Source of the DNA: Diphasiastrum complanatum
Taxonomy: Eukaryota > Streptophyta > Lycopodiopsida > Lycopodiales > Lycopodiaceae
Assembly: GCA_029204225.1 (NCBI GenBank)
Contig: CM055093.1
Span: 26,127,481-26,191,480, forward strand
Direction of reading: 5' to 3'
Length of the DNA: 64,000 nucleotides
Made by a program: the position numbers and the translations under genes. Positions within the stretch are counted from its first letter, which is position 1, and every line of letters starts with the position of its first letter. Below the pieces are notes generated by a model. It was given only the letters and a program-made list of their open reading frames with translations. It was not told the DNA's origin and ran no database searches. Positions 1-29,557 of the stretch are shown here, piece by piece.

Positions 1-59
1 TAGTTTTTCACTCTAGACATGGCACAATGTCTCATTCCAAAGTCGAAGTTCCATCTAGA

Positions 60-700
60 ACACATCTAGACCCCAATATACTTAAGTTCTGATCTAGAAT
101 AACTTAAGATTTATCAAACTTCATTACGTGAAGCCCCTGGCTTTTCGTTACTCCAATTATCCAACTCCAACTGAGTTTTACAAGATAACTTTATTTTCAA
201 ACAAAAAACAAGTAGAACCAAAAGTTCCTACATATCTTATGTAAATCACCCATTACCTGGGTCACAAAATAACTCGTAATGGTTTTGACTTACAATCGAT
301 ACAACTTATCTACAATATCAACAAATAAGGATATCTTGTAGACTCGCCCATCAACTCAGACACTTGCATTATAGTCTTTACCGGAATAAACATAACCAAT
401 TTAGTTAACCGGTCAACTATGACCCAAATTGCACCATTCTTGTTTATTCGTGCACGGTAAACCGACTACAAAATCCATCGAGATACTATCCCACCACTAC
501 GTAGGATTATCTAATGGACGCAACAGCCCACCAGCCTTCACGCATTCCGCATACACTCCACTAGAACACATAAGATTCTACGGAAGGCATTAACTTTGGC
601 CAAAAGAAAATCCTCCGTACCAAATCTATACACCATGTGAGAATTTGTCATAAGATACTTCTCAACAATATGTATATGTTTCCTGACTAGTTTATGCATG
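60..700 (-). pseudogene. Ty3/gypsy integrase relic
   Basis: Read on the minus strand, about 565 down to 340 encodes a recognisable gypsy integrase core: an equivalent of the S-M-D-F-V-V-G-L-P stretch, then AIWVIVDRLTK followed by a phenylalanine-isoleucine-proline-valine segment. The zinc-binding region lies upstream (about 640-565) in shifted frames, and weaker similarity continues towards position 60. Stops and frameshifts interrupt every frame, so it is dead. The D of the IVDRLT motif is the first catalytic aspartate of the family. The style is chromovirus (Tekay/Del-like), which is an inference from the motif wording. The element continues beyond the left edge of the window. Confidence 0.72.
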
Positions 701-1944
701 CTAATAAACTAAGTCCAATGAACTCATAGTGGATCCAAAAGATTAAGAATCTGCGCAAAAAACACATGATCCCACTATGAATCAATACATAGCATATCTC
801 CACAGATCATACCCAATCTGTATATATTAGATGCCTAACTGAGAATCCTGTAACCCAGTTATCATAAGAGAGACTATCTCTCAAAGAGTGCTTTTTCATA
901 GAATGAGAAACCAAAATGTCAATCAGAGATTTATTCCCAAAACAATATATCATTTGCCATAAGTTTCTTTTTTTGCATCAACTCTTAGTTCTCACTAAAC
1001 TCAAGTTGACAAACCGACAAGGAACCATCTAAACATTCTTTTCTTGTAATAGGATCACCTAATACCAACCAGTCTGATTCATAATTAGTGACTTTCTATT
1101 CATACAAGAATGGCTTCTAAGTTTTTTTTTTCCCATACATCTTCTAATTGGATTTTAAAAGAATCCTTAGAAGATCACAACAGTATCCAACAATATCCTA
1201 TTAATCTTGATAAAAAACAAGTCCTTCATCTATACACATTATGAATTCCATCTGGAATCCATGCTATAGATGTTTCCTCTAAGCAAGAAATTCTATCACC
1301 CATTGCTCCCCCTTTAATTAGGAAACGTCCCAAGTTTCCAATAAATGTCATATCACACAAGATACATACAGCCTAGGAGAAGTCTTAAAGAGGATCTACT
1401 AAACTGGACTTGTCTATAGCATGTGTTACATCTACTGAATCTAAGCCAATTAATGCCCCAACACATCCGCAGAAACCACTTATCCAAAAAATAATCTTCT
1501 TTGGGTATAGAATTCATTACTTCTAAGAAAACCAACTTGAATAGATCAAAAAAGGATTCACCCATGGGCCAACTAAGCTTCTTGTTCAGTTACGCACAAT
1601 CGACACTGTTAACTCAGGGCTGGTTTATCCACCACCCGTTCCCTTGTGTTGTTGCTTTGCTTGGCATGCTTAGACTAGTATCCTGTGTGTAGGACTTTAT
1701 AACTATTTATTTCATCAATGTGGGCAAATACTTCTGAGCAATCAAGAATCAAGAAATAAAAAAAAGCAAAAGCATACATTGAGTCACTTGATCACAATGA
1801 TATGACCATGAAGTGGCATATGAAAATGTTTCTATCATCACAAGCTTTCAAGATTATTGTTGCCCATTTCCTTCACTCCCTAACACTTATCAATGACCAG
1901 TTGGTGGATCAAAATGACACTAGAGCTAAGAAGGGATTGGAAGA
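701..1944. other. intergenic, no gene seen
   Basis: AT-rich sequence with only short random reading frames. It may include the decayed upstream part of the neighbouring gypsy relic, but I cannot align a domain here. Confidence 0.5.
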
Positions 1945-2034
1945 GATCCATGGGTGAGTGCACAAAATCTAGTATGGGATTGGAAGAGATCCATGGGTGA
2001 GTGCACAAGGATCTAGTATGGGATTGATTTAGCA
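1945..2034. repeat. 43-bp tandem duplication
   Basis: Two adjacent, nearly identical units start with GGATTGGAAGAGATCCATGG and end near ATCTAGTATG. They differ by a small insertion. No coding content. Confidence 0.8.
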
Positions 2035-2211
2035 TGACATTGAAGAGTCCACACACCTACTAGGAGTGGAAATGATTGTCATGATGCATTCTCTCAAAGG
2101 GGTTGGCCATTAGTTCCTAGTGGAGGACTTACTGATTTGAAAAAGCCTATATAGAAGCGATATAACAAGGAAACCTATATAACTAAGCTACTCTATTGTG
2201 CTTTCAAGGGA

Positions 2212-2470
2212 TTCTGTGGCTTGCTAGGATAACTTTTTGTTACTTTTGCCACTTTTATTTCAAAATTGTGCTTTGGCTCTTTTGTAAGTAAACAAATATA
2301 ATCTACATTCCTTTCGAGCCTAATGTCCATGTTCTTTCAAGCAATTTTTTGGCTTGCTAGGATAACTTTTTGTTATTTTTGTTGCTTTTATTTCACAATT
2401 GTGCTTTGGCTCTTGTGCAAGTAAACAAATATAATCTAACTACCTTTGGAGCCTAATGCCCACCCCTTTC
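2212..2470. repeat. about 130-bp tandem duplication
   Basis: Two imperfect head-to-tail units each contain GGCTTGCTAGGATAACTTTT, a TGTGCTTTGGCTCTT block, AAACAAATATAATCTA and GAGCCTAATGYCC. The first unit begins near 2212 and the second near 2341. Mismatches indicate an old duplication. Confidence 0.8.
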
Positions 2471-4531
2471 AAATGGAAATATAATAGCAAAAGACAAAAG
2501 ACAAGATAGAGAAGCAAAGAGAATAAGAGACAAGCTAGAAGCAAGATGTGAGTTCAACCTCACTACCATCTAAGCCCGAAACATTAACCACTAATCGTTC
2601 TTGTTCAGATGGCAATATGAGAGGCTATCTTTGCAAAAATTCCAAGGCACCACACATTAGAGCATCATTGACAACAAAATAACATAAGTGACCGTGTGGC
2701 ACAATTCTATTGGCCAGTTTCCTAACTTAGAGAGTTTAACGTAACTTGCACTTTATTTTATTTTGGCAAGCACCTCGACTTTACAAGCCTTTTTAACTTC
2801 AAAATAAACTAAATTGCACTTGGAGTTCCCCAAGTGCTCAAGGGCACACTACCACTTAGCTTTGAATAATGCAATACTTGTTGGTGCTTCAAGGCACACA
2901 ATATTGCAATTAAATATACTGTAAATTTACGACATATCTTTTGCAACAGTAGCATCTAGTGCATTGTTAGTCGATGTTTGACTTTATTTATTTACAACTC
3001 CTTTTAGCACTTGACATGGGTAAATTTGAATGGCTGGCTTGGAGTACCTGATAAATCACAATTATATAAGTTTCGTGACATGTATAAATGGTGTACACTT
3101 AAGAGATTTGCTCATCTCAAATTCCACGTCAATGCACTTGATTTAATTGTCTATTAAGATTATCATTTAAAAAATGTATGGATATTGATAACTTGTATGG
3201 AGTGTCTTAACATTTGCCATGCCCCGACTCATGTAGACTTCAATCTCCTAACAACTTATAGCTAGCATTATATGTATATGCTTTGCACCAATGTAGTTGT
3301 CATGAGCCCAAGTTCTAAAGCAACAAGAATTCAACAACCTCACGCAATGATATTGACTTGGATGACATGGTGTTCATTTTCTTTTTTTTGAACCATCCTT
3401 TATATTTTACAAATTGCCTTCTAGTTTATAGCACCATCAGTTACTAAATTCATAGTAGTCATGAATAGATGGAAGAACCTTGTATCTCGTTAACCATATT
3501 CACTTATTACAAATGTCGTTAGTGTCATCCACATTCACCAAATGTTATGTTATATATTTGATGTTTGCCACAATCATGAAAATGGTTCTTTTCATGAAAA
3601 GATAATCAAAAGAGAAAGATTGGAACCAGGTAAAATTAGCAATACATATGCTTGCAATTGTATTTGTATGGAAACTTCAATGCATGTTACACATGAAAGA
3701 AAGTCTATGTTGAGTTTATGAGTAGTCAACCTCTATCGTCAATCTGATGTGCATGCATCCTTACATCAACATTTAACTAAATAGAATTATGCTCCAAAGG
3801 ACAAGAAAATTGTAGGATGTCAATTTTTGATCAATAGTAATCGCAAATAGCAATAGTCATGCATTAGTTTGTTCAAAGTCGTAGTGGGAAAAAAATTTGT
3901 CAAAAGATTTTTCATCCTTCTCACATTCTTGTAGGTATATTTGTATCAAGCTTCCAAGACTTGGATCTGGACAACACATCCTTGTACAACATATATCCTA
4001 TAATGATGATATCTAGCAAAAAAATTTCTCCTAGCAATACCAAAAGGTCTTATAGCTCACTTTTTTTTTGAAGGTATTGTTTAACACTTATGTTGCTCTA
4101 AAATGTGCACAAAAGTGTGCATTTCAAGCACTTTTTCAAAACTCCATATCTCACTATCACACATGTCATCAAATCCTTTCACAAACATGTTCATATATAA
4201 ATTTATCAATTACAAAAACCGAGCCACTAAATTTGAACAAATTGCGACGAAAATATGATGTGTCAATGTGGGGTACTAGTCAAACTTCAATGTTTTCAAA
4301 TATGAGTGTTTAATACCACGTCTTTCACTACATTTGTTATGACCATAGCAACATGCCCATAGCAACATGCCCATCAAAAAAAAATCAATCTAGAGCTCAA
4401 TTGGAGTAGACATGGGCATTTATAGTTTCTTGTCTCCACTATTGAAATGTATTTTTTGAATCAACAAAGTTGGTGGTATAATTTATAATTAAAAACCACA
4501 ACAATATAGTAAAAGTGTGTATATGTAGAAA

Positions 4532-4535
<4 letters not shown>
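2471..4535. other. intergenic, no gene seen
   Basis: No reading frame here resembles a known family and no splice-consistent exons were found. The only local structure noticed is the GCACAC/GTGTGC motif starting at 4104, listed separately. Confidence 0.5.
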
Positions 4536-4591
<56 letters not shown>

Positions 4592-4922
4592 ATAACATCA
4601 ATGCATATATGCATTTAGATGCAAAATAATAGCACAAACAAGTTCTAGTTGTTGCTCTCCACTACCTCATAATAACTTGTCAAGGTACCTAAAACTAGTG
4701 TCTTTTCAAGGCCATTTTCTCATCAATTTGGATAGGACCAACTGTTTACAATTTTTTAACTTTATGCATACGACGTCTTCTCTCATGCACACAAAAGTGT
4801 GCATCAAATTCATGCTCACTTGTTGAGGAATAACGATAGATGAACGTGTTAAAAGTCAATTTTATCCAATTGATGTGAAAGTAGACTTACGAATAAAGTT
4901 TATAGATGCACACAAAAGTGTG
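4104..4922. repeat. three dispersed TGCACACAAAAGTGTGCA motifs
   Basis: The short inverted repeat TGCACAC-AAAA-GTGTGCA occurs at 4786-4803, with variants at 4104-4122 (one dinucleotide shorter) and 4907-4922 (last arm partly diverged). Three occurrences within 820 bp are more than base composition would suggest. Function unknown. Confidence 0.65.
4537..4589. repeat. (CA)n microsatellite
   Basis: An uninterrupted AC dinucleotide run of about 52 bp follows ATGAAA and ends at AATATAAC. Confidence 0.97.
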
Positions 4923-6819
4923 TTGAAAACAACTCTAGTGTAGTTTTTTTAAGTAAAATGTGGACCCAAGGTACCAAAAGTTTTAAATTGCATAATATAA
5001 GAACATTTATATCCCATAGTCATATTTACTAAGATATATATAAAGGATCTAGTATTAAAATTTTCTCTTTTCCCTCTACCATGAAGAGCATCAACAAACA
5101 ACATAAGAAGAAATTAAAAATGCTCATTAATCTAAAAGAGAATAAAACAAAAATTTTATGCCTATTGCAATTTAATCATTTGCCAAGGTAATTAAAAGTG
5201 GACTAGTATGTTGTCGACGGTTTTCCATGATGATACCATAAGGATGAAGACTATAGTTTTTTTATCCATTATATGAAGAAGATGTGTCGTGTATTTGAAA
5301 CTTGACAAAATGGTAAAACAAAAAATTGGTGCCCTTTGGGACTATAGTTTTTGAATTATATTGCTTGTAAGACGCCTTGCTACAACTGTACCACCACTAG
5401 TTGCCGAGAAAAACTATAGTTATTGAGTGCAAAAAATAAGTTACTTCTTTACACCACCTAGCACATATAAAAGCTACCAAAAATTTTGTACTTTGTCTAG
5501 ATAAGCTTCATAATGCCATAATTGAATGAGAAAAGAGAACATTTGTGTTTTATGTAGCCTCAAACTACGATGATAAGTAATGCCATACAACAATGATGGA
5601 CAAGGATACAAAACGGATGACCATGCTTGATAAAATAAAACAAAAAACACATTAAAAAATGTTGTGCCAAACAAGAGATAGTAACTAGCATAAAATTATT
5701 TAGTTGCACGCAAGAATGATAATGTAAGCTTCAATGACCTACTAATATTAAAACAAAAAGCAGAGTAAATATGTTTATAATGTGAAACCTCAGCCTAATG
5801 CACCAAGATGACAAATCTCTACCCTACAAAGGTAGAAGATTTGATGATGATTAAGATTTTCTAGTTATGTAGGAGTGCAAGTCTGTGAGGCACTTTATTC
5901 ATCAAATGCTCATTGAAGTAGCTAAAACACATACATATCCTAGACTACAAATAGTTGTTCGCTCAAACTGTCCTTACATGGACATGTCAAACATTCAAGT
6001 TTGCAATCACTTTTGTAAGTTCAATTTGAAGTGGAAAAGGTTGCAAGCACTTTCATGAAAAAAAAAATCCAAAACTTTGCACTAGGTTAAAATGGAAAAA
6101 AAATTTGATCGCACTAGTATAGTTTAAAGGATCTAAGAAAAGCACTAACTTATTTGAGATCCCCTACGCGCCAAGGGCAATGGCCGAAAACCACATATAA
6201 GCCAAGCAAGGCATAAACACCTAGAAGAAAAAGACTATTATGCTACCAAAAAAAATGCTCATGCTCGTTACGCCTACAAGCCCTTTATGCCCAAAAGCCC
6301 ACAAACTCTATCACCATAAAAATCCTTTGGGACAAGGTATCATGTAGCTTTTATTAGTGCTTGAGAGGGTAAAAAGCTTAAAACCCAAACAAGACTTTTA
6401 TGTTGATCACGTCCATGTAACTTTGACCTAATCGTTCTAGCGCCAAATTTAATGCACTCCATGATAGCCCAGTAAAATGAACTCTAAAAACTTAAACATG
6501 TATGTATGCACCAAATTAGCTCAAACATGCATCAAGATTATGAAGTTACAAACATCACATTGAGCGATCAAAAAGCCAAAAATTAGGACTTGCAAGCTAA
6601 TGTGCAAAATCCAACAGTAAATAACATGAGAAGTGCAAAATTTGCAATGCACTTCTCAAATGTTTTTGAACCAAATTACAAGTTCAAAATTCAAAGCAAA
6701 CATGTTTGCTAAAACTATGATGTCTAAGCTTAGATGAAACTATAGTATTATATCTCATGGGAACAAAAAAATGACAAAGAAGGCTCCTCGATCCTCTTGT
6801 TCAAAAATCACAACTGATC
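4923..6819. other. intergenic, no gene seen
   Basis: AT-rich sequence with homopolymer runs. Only short open frames without family resemblance. Confidence 0.5.
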
Positions 6820-6918
6820 AGCCCATGTGTGGTGTGGTGGCAGAGGGGTTTTTGGCGTGGAATTGACCACTTATGTTCAAACCCTGCCCACACATGGGCA
6901 ATGTCTGGAAAAAAAAAA
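6820..6918 (+). mobile_element. tRNA-like short retrosequence candidate
   Basis: A box-A-like stretch (GTGGTGGCAGAGGGG, near 6834-6846) is followed about 30 bp later by a box-B-like stretch (ATGTTCAAACCCT, near 6873-6885). The segment is bounded by inverted arms GCCCATGTGTGG (6821-6832) and CCCACACATGGGC (6887-6899), and a poly-A run follows. This resembles the head of a tRNA-derived SINE or a tRNA pseudogene. It is short and I see no target-site duplication, so this is tentative. Confidence 0.3.
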
Positions 6919-9095
6919 ATTCGAGTCCCAACTAAAATCTTCTTCCAACATATATATGCAAATATTGAAGTAGATTAAGTTATCGATATTCTGAAATTTA
7001 TTTGAGTTTTACCAATTCTACATGACACATCAAAGAATATTCATGATTATTATGTAAGCAAATAAATGATCTTAAATTTGGCATTCTACTCTTCCACTCA
7101 ATGTAATGTCACCTTCAATAATAGGGCCTGAAAGTTACTTGAAACACGACCCCAGTTGTTTTATCCATCGGAGTAAGTTATTAGTTCGATAACCATGAAC
7201 AGAGAAGATCATGCACAAGGTTGGGCTTGAATGCTCCCAATGATTTAGCTTTGAGAATGACCAAAGCATGCATACGCACAAACAAAATGTGCTAATCCTA
7301 ATGTCAAACGAATTCATGTTTACATAGCATTCGACGGTGTTTTCGGTGTTTTCAACAGAATGCGCTTTTGTGCTTGATATCAAAGCAAAAGTTTGAAACT
7401 TTTTATACCCTCAATGCGTTGGATAAAAAAAACATTATGAGACTGTTTTTCCTTCAGATCACCCAAGACCAAAAATCTATGTACATTTCTACATCAAGAC
7501 TTCTTCATAAGAGCGATAGTGTAATTCATTTGAACCACGCAAGGACAAATCCTTACTGGTTTTTTTTTTCCCTAAAAGTTGAACAATTGTAAAATGCAAG
7601 TGACTGGATAGAAAATACACTGGGAGCACTTGCTGGCAGCTATTTCATCAAAAAATTAGAACCCCATACATGTTGAAATGGCCGGACTCGGACTCGACTA
7701 AAGAACTACAAAATTTTAAGAACCAGTTGATAACTTCAGCACAATTCAATGTTTTAGGCTTCAATGCACTCCCTACACAATGCAAAAGATTTCATAATTC
7801 TAGGTATCTGGCTCCATTTGTCATACATGTTCATAGTTCAGTCATTCGCACCAAAGCATATAAGATTTTGCATTGTAGCAAAATTGCATATAAAAGGTCA
7901 AAACTAGACAAGAACCCCTTTAAAAGTACTGGCCATCTTCATGACTTGCAAAACGGATAAATAACCATTATACTCTTTTGAAAATCTCTAATACAGGATT
8001 ACAATTTTCTGTAAGATGTAACTGCACTGCCCCGAGAATGACACCATGACGCCTTATGCCAGGAAACCAAGATGCATTATTGCTATGTACACGGGTTGAT
8101 ATTTCAAGAAGCATTATTGCTATATGCTCATTCCACAACTTTGAAGGGTTACTTTGATCCAAGATTTCAGCAGAGATCCTTCAAGATTTCAAGACTTAGC
8201 TCCCACATAGACACAACAGTGCATATGATTAAAAAAATATGATTAAGAGGGAATTCACCTTCCCTTGATATAGTTTGGAGTTATCATTGTTCTGACTGTT
8301 TAGTTCTACTGATCTCCTGTAGGAACATCCCTATAGGAGATAGACCCATATGGACGATATGGAAGTAATACAAAAAACAAGTTATTTCAGCTCAAGCAAA
8401 AATGACCCGCTCAACCAGTAATTAATTTATATTCCCCAGGGGGTGGGAGGTTATGTATGCGTTATTACAAAAGCAAGCACAGCTGTGTGTCCCTTCTTCT
8501 GGTGCTGATATATATCAGTGATAAAAACATTAAGACAAGTGTACAATCTGCAAACATATATTTGAGAGCGAAAAGTGTGTATAAGTGTGCATTAATGCGT
8601 TCCAACTTCCAGCAAGCTGGCATGACAATGTATCACTTCTGGAACAACATGTATTACTCTACAAAGAACTGAAATAACAAGATCGGATGAATAAATCCAT
8701 GTAATTGCCTTGAGGGGGTGGAGCAGACACACAAAGGGTACCACAAGGGAGTGGGGGTAGCATACCACTCTGCCACTCTTTCTCAACCAACAAGTAAGAT
8801 TTTAACATAACCAAGCTTGCTAGATCAGATACAATGTATAGAAATAAGCACAAAAGACTGAGGATAATGAAGGATCAATGAGCCCAAAGACATACTAATT
8901 CTAAGGCCCAGAAAATATGTTTTCCTGCTATTTGCCATCAGAGGTACTACTGATAAAAGCTTCACTCAAAGTAAATTGGCTTTTTCAAATACAAAAGAGT
9001 ATATATACATATAAAGTGGATTCAACAATCCCATCCACAAGGTCTTTCAAAGCCTTTCTCTTTATCTTTCCTTTCCGTTGCCAAGTAAGCAGTTG
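6919..9095 (-). other. 3' flank / probable 3' UTR of the RH24-like gene
   Basis: This lies immediately downstream of the helicase stop codon at 9096-9098 on the minus strand. It holds only short frames without homology, including one of 64 codons at 7968-8162 (minus) and one of 96 codons at 7670-7960 (plus). Part of it is presumably 3' UTR, but I could not fix a polyadenylation site. Confidence 0.4.
9020..9087 (-). pseudogene. decayed duplicate of the terminal helicase exon
   Basis: This stretch aligns with the last coding exon of the helicase (9096-9147) over essentially its whole length, including the CCCATCCA(C/G)AAGGTCTT core that encodes the Ser-Gly-Trp-Asp end. Small indels and an in-frame TAA on the minus strand destroy the frame. 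It sits just 3' of the real exon, so it is a local tandem duplication that decayed within the 3' UTR. Confidence 0.65.
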
Positions 9096-25920
<16,825 letters not shown>

Positions 25921-26048
25921 AGCTTGCTGCCTCAAAACAAACCCTGTAGTCTTCTGGATGTTCACTTCTTCTTTGCTTACAAAATCTGCATGCCGACACT
26001 TTTCTGCTCCGCCATCGCTCGATCGATCGATCGATCGATCCAGACCAA

Positions 26049-26088
<40 letters not shown>

Positions 26089-26127
26089 CCTTTGTGTTGC
26101 TCCCCCTTTTGCCCTAGCTGTGGTCAC
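25921..26127 (-). promoter_or_regulatory. RH24-like 5' UTR with GATC and CT repeats
   Basis: Directly upstream of the chosen start. It contains a (GATC)n run at about 26017-26041 and a (CT)n run at about 26050-26086 on the plus strand. On the minus strand it is open and in frame with the CDS, and would encode an Arg-Glu and Asp-Arg-Ser repeat from an upstream ATG at 26127. CT/GA-rich leaders are common in plant housekeeping genes, so I treat it as untranslated. Confidence 0.6.
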
Positions 26128-28079
26128 CCGCTAATTTATGGCTGTTAACAGACCCACACATCCAAATGTTAAAACCTCCTTTTCCATATGCCCATTTTTG
26201 GGGATAGACCCTTTTTCAGTGACCCAACCCAATGACAAGTTGATCTTCCCAACTCACTATCCAGTGCGGAGAGTAGGTCGTGTCCGAGTCAATTTTTAGC
26301 CATAGCCCACCGTCACAAGTGTGCAATGATCAACCAACTTGCTACTTCGCAACAAAATTTATTTTTGCAACACTTAAAAGCTTGTGTCGGTTCATTTTGA
26401 CGGAACTAGGTAGCCTACATCAAATTCAATCCATTTGTCACGTGACCTCAAGCATTGGTCAAAGTGGAAAGAGAATGGGTGAAAATATGCACAAACAAGG
26501 AACCTTGTCATTCACTCCCTACAATCACACACTATGAGCGACATCACCATAAATCAAACTCATAATACAACTCTGCTCCATTTTTTATTTTCAACCTGCT
26601 CTTGAAAATGTATTACATTGTGAAGGCCATCATCACATTGAGTTGCCTGAGAGTGTTTACTTCATCCACATTGGCATACACTCGAACCTTGGCCACCACG
26701 TCATTTGGTGGCCTTGCACTTTATGTTTAGGCTTGGCCTATTACTCGAAATAAGGTTTATATTTGTATAGTTTCATGAATCTGAAACGATGTCTTCAACA
26801 ATGCATATTTAAATCAACCAATACACCATGGTACATTACATGCCATGGTCCACTCTAAAGACAATTGGTTTGATGACTTCGGGGTTTCTCTTTTATGAAG
26901 CTCACTGGGATTACTTTCAGTTGTAGAGTGAGATTTTTATTTTAGTTTCACCCTTACTTTCATCCTCATTTTTTGGTTTGGTTGAATTGTTTTCCATATT
27001 GGAGTTCATTTACAAAATGGGTAAGAATATTACCTTGTTACTTTCAATACGTATATGTTCAATCATGTTTTGCATTAAGAGTTTTTCGATATGGCCATTG
27101 TCCCTTTGTTTAATAGTTGAGAAAAAAACGATACATCCCATTATAGGATGATTATGATTGGACTCTTATTAAAAAAAGTGTTAGGCAAGAATATTGGAAA
27201 GAAACTTAGTGATGGGCTTGAAATCAATGGGCTATGGTGCAAAAGAGCAAGTCAGCATTTGGAAAGTGCACTGTACATGTTTTTTACATAGCAATGGCGG
27301 GTCATTTTATTCCAAGTCCTTGAGAATGTATCTACTAGGCAATGTGCTCATTCACTAGGAATTTGTTGTAACACCACCACAAAGGCATGAAGTATCTAAA
27401 ATAGTGAATGAAAATGGCATCCATGGACTGGACTCTCGCATCCATTCCATGCATGTGATTATGATTCCAAGAATTTGTACTTCGTATCAAGATTCATAGT
27501 ATATTTGAGACATGAAGCATTTGCAATAGGGAATGAAAATGGCATCCAAGAACTGGACGTCATGTCTAGTCCCTAGATGCCATCTCAATTAAAATCTTGG
27601 GCCCTCTCAAGGTTGTTAATTACATAGCTAGCCTGGTCTAGAATATCATGGTGTAACTAATAATCTTGAACATTGGAATGCCAAATATCCACATCGTGTT
27701 ATTCTAGATCCTTTCTCTTGGATGTGGACGTAACATTCTTCCCTCCCCTTAAACTATTTTGAGCCTCAAAAGTGAAAACTAGGGAAGTCTTTCTTTATGC
27801 TTTTAATTCTTTCCCAAGAATCAGCATCCTTAGTCCAACTTGTCCATCCAATCAAGCACAAAAATAGAACAATTTCTCAATTGTTTATCTCTGAATACTT
27901 TCTCGTGCTCCAAAGATACACTAAGCAATAAATCTTCCAATTGGATTAGATCCTCATGAGATCCAATGGTATTACATTCGTGTAAGCTTAAATTTAACTA
28001 GTTGACATGAAATAGTGGGTTAGTAGTAGATTTATATTTAAGATCAATTGCATTAGGTAAAGAGCCAGTTTTCTTTGTA
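26128..28079. other. upstream flank of the RH24-like gene, no gene seen
   Basis: Presumed promoter-proximal region on the right-hand side of the gene, but no clear TATA box could be assigned. Contains one 48-bp direct repeat (listed separately) and no recognisable coding sequence. Confidence 0.45.
27385..27558. repeat. 48-bp direct repeat, two copies
   Basis: CATGAAG...GAATGAAAATGGCATCCA...ACTGGAC occurs at 27385-27432 and 27511-27558 with a few mismatches. Confidence 0.8.
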
Positions 28080-29500
28080 ATCTAAAATGATCCACAACAT
28101 CTAGTAGAAAGCTTGTGATGGTTCCATGTACTTGTAGTCCGATAATCTTTGAGAATTATAAGATATACCAAATCATTAATTTTATAATCTCTAGGATATC
28201 TCTTAAGATTGGCATAATGCTTAGCCCTATCTTGAGCACTGCAAATACTCATGAGGTAATTGTAGCATTTCTTGTCTTTCATGTGGAAAATCAGCAACCT
28301 TTTAGACCTTAATTGATTTTGTCTCCATATTAGTAGGATATCTTAGTTACGAAATCATACATAAGCATAAATGGACTATAACATATAGTATTTAATCTAT
28401 CCACAACCACTCATCATTTTGCCAATGGGTCTTTGGAAGTCCAACTACAAAATCCATAGATATGTTATTCCATTTCTTCTCAAATGATATCTAAGAGATG
28501 CAATAAACCTCCAACCTTTGATTTGTTCAGCTTTGATTAGTTGACAAGATTTACACTTTACCAAATAAGACTTGGCATATGGCTTGAATTTTGGCCAATA
28601 AAACTCTCTTATGACCAAGTCCAAAATCATGTTCATAATTAGATGGGCGCAACAACAATCTTGTTCATCATCCCCTTATAAACATAATTTTTCATTTCAA
28701 AATAATAATTTATTTGAAATGGAAAACTCTATTGACCTATCATTTTGTAATAAAACAACTCCAATCACAGTCTCACTTGCATGAAGTCTCACGATGTAAT
28801 ACAAATATGGATCCGCGATCTATGGCAATAGAGCATAAACTATCAAGCTTTTGGGTTTTTCATACATTTATTTGATTCCTCATTCCATACGATGGGCGGG
28901 GACTAGATTGCCCTCTCTTCTTCTTTTTTTTCACTCTGCCTTTCGTCAAATTATTGAGCGGAGTTGCTACCTTAGCATAATCTTCAATAAATTTATGAAA
29001 TATATTGTGAATCCAATGAAAGATTTAACTTGCGATATTGTTTTTTGTATCAGCCACTCAAATATGACCCTAATTTTATGTTTGTCTATTTTTAACCCAA
29101 AAGAAATAATCTTATGACCAATATATACCAGTTCATGCTAAAGGAACTTACACTTAGATTCCTTAGCATAAAATTTGTCTCTTTTGAAGATCTGCACTTA
29201 ATATGATTCACATGCTCCTTAAGGATCTTATTGTAAATGAGTATATCATCTAAGAAAACCACCACAATTTTTTCCAAATATGGATGAAATAAATTGTCCA
29301 TCATCTATTGGAATCTTGTTGGTGCATTTGTCAAACACTAAGAACTCATAATGTCCAAATCTCATCCAAAAACCAGTTTTTTGCAAATCACTATGATGAC
29401 TTATAATATGATAGCACCCAGCTCTTAGAATAATCTTAGTAAAACATCTAGCTCCCCCTACGCGATCTACAAGGTCATTCACCTTGAGCAATGGATTTGC
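28080..29500 (-). pseudogene. Ty3/gypsy pol relic (RT and integrase pieces)
   Basis: In minus-strand order: RT palm pieces near 29490-29240 (TKIILRAGCYHI and FGHYEFLVF), the catalytic region near 29304-29235 with VVVFLDDILIYNK, then integrase zinc-binding sequence (REFYWPKFKPYAKSY and CKSCQLIKAEQ, near 28636-28510) and an integrase C-terminal piece (AQDRAKHYANLKRYPRDY, near 28240-28180). The RNase H region between RT and integrase is unrecognisable. Stops in all frames make it defunct. Its adjacency to LTR-G copy 1 may be coincidental. Confidence 0.8.
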
Positions 29501-29557
29501 ACTTTTTATAACTATTTAATCCCTTATAGTCGACACCCATCCAGAGCCTCACACGCA

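Noticed and set aside
7670-7960. 96-codon plus-strand frame as a small gene
   Set aside because: No similarity, no splice or promoter support, and it lies in the helicase 3' flank.
8690-8790. Possible tRNA-like sequence on the minus strand (GTGGCAGAGTGG)
   Set aside because: A box-A-like word is present but no convincing box B or cloverleaf was found.
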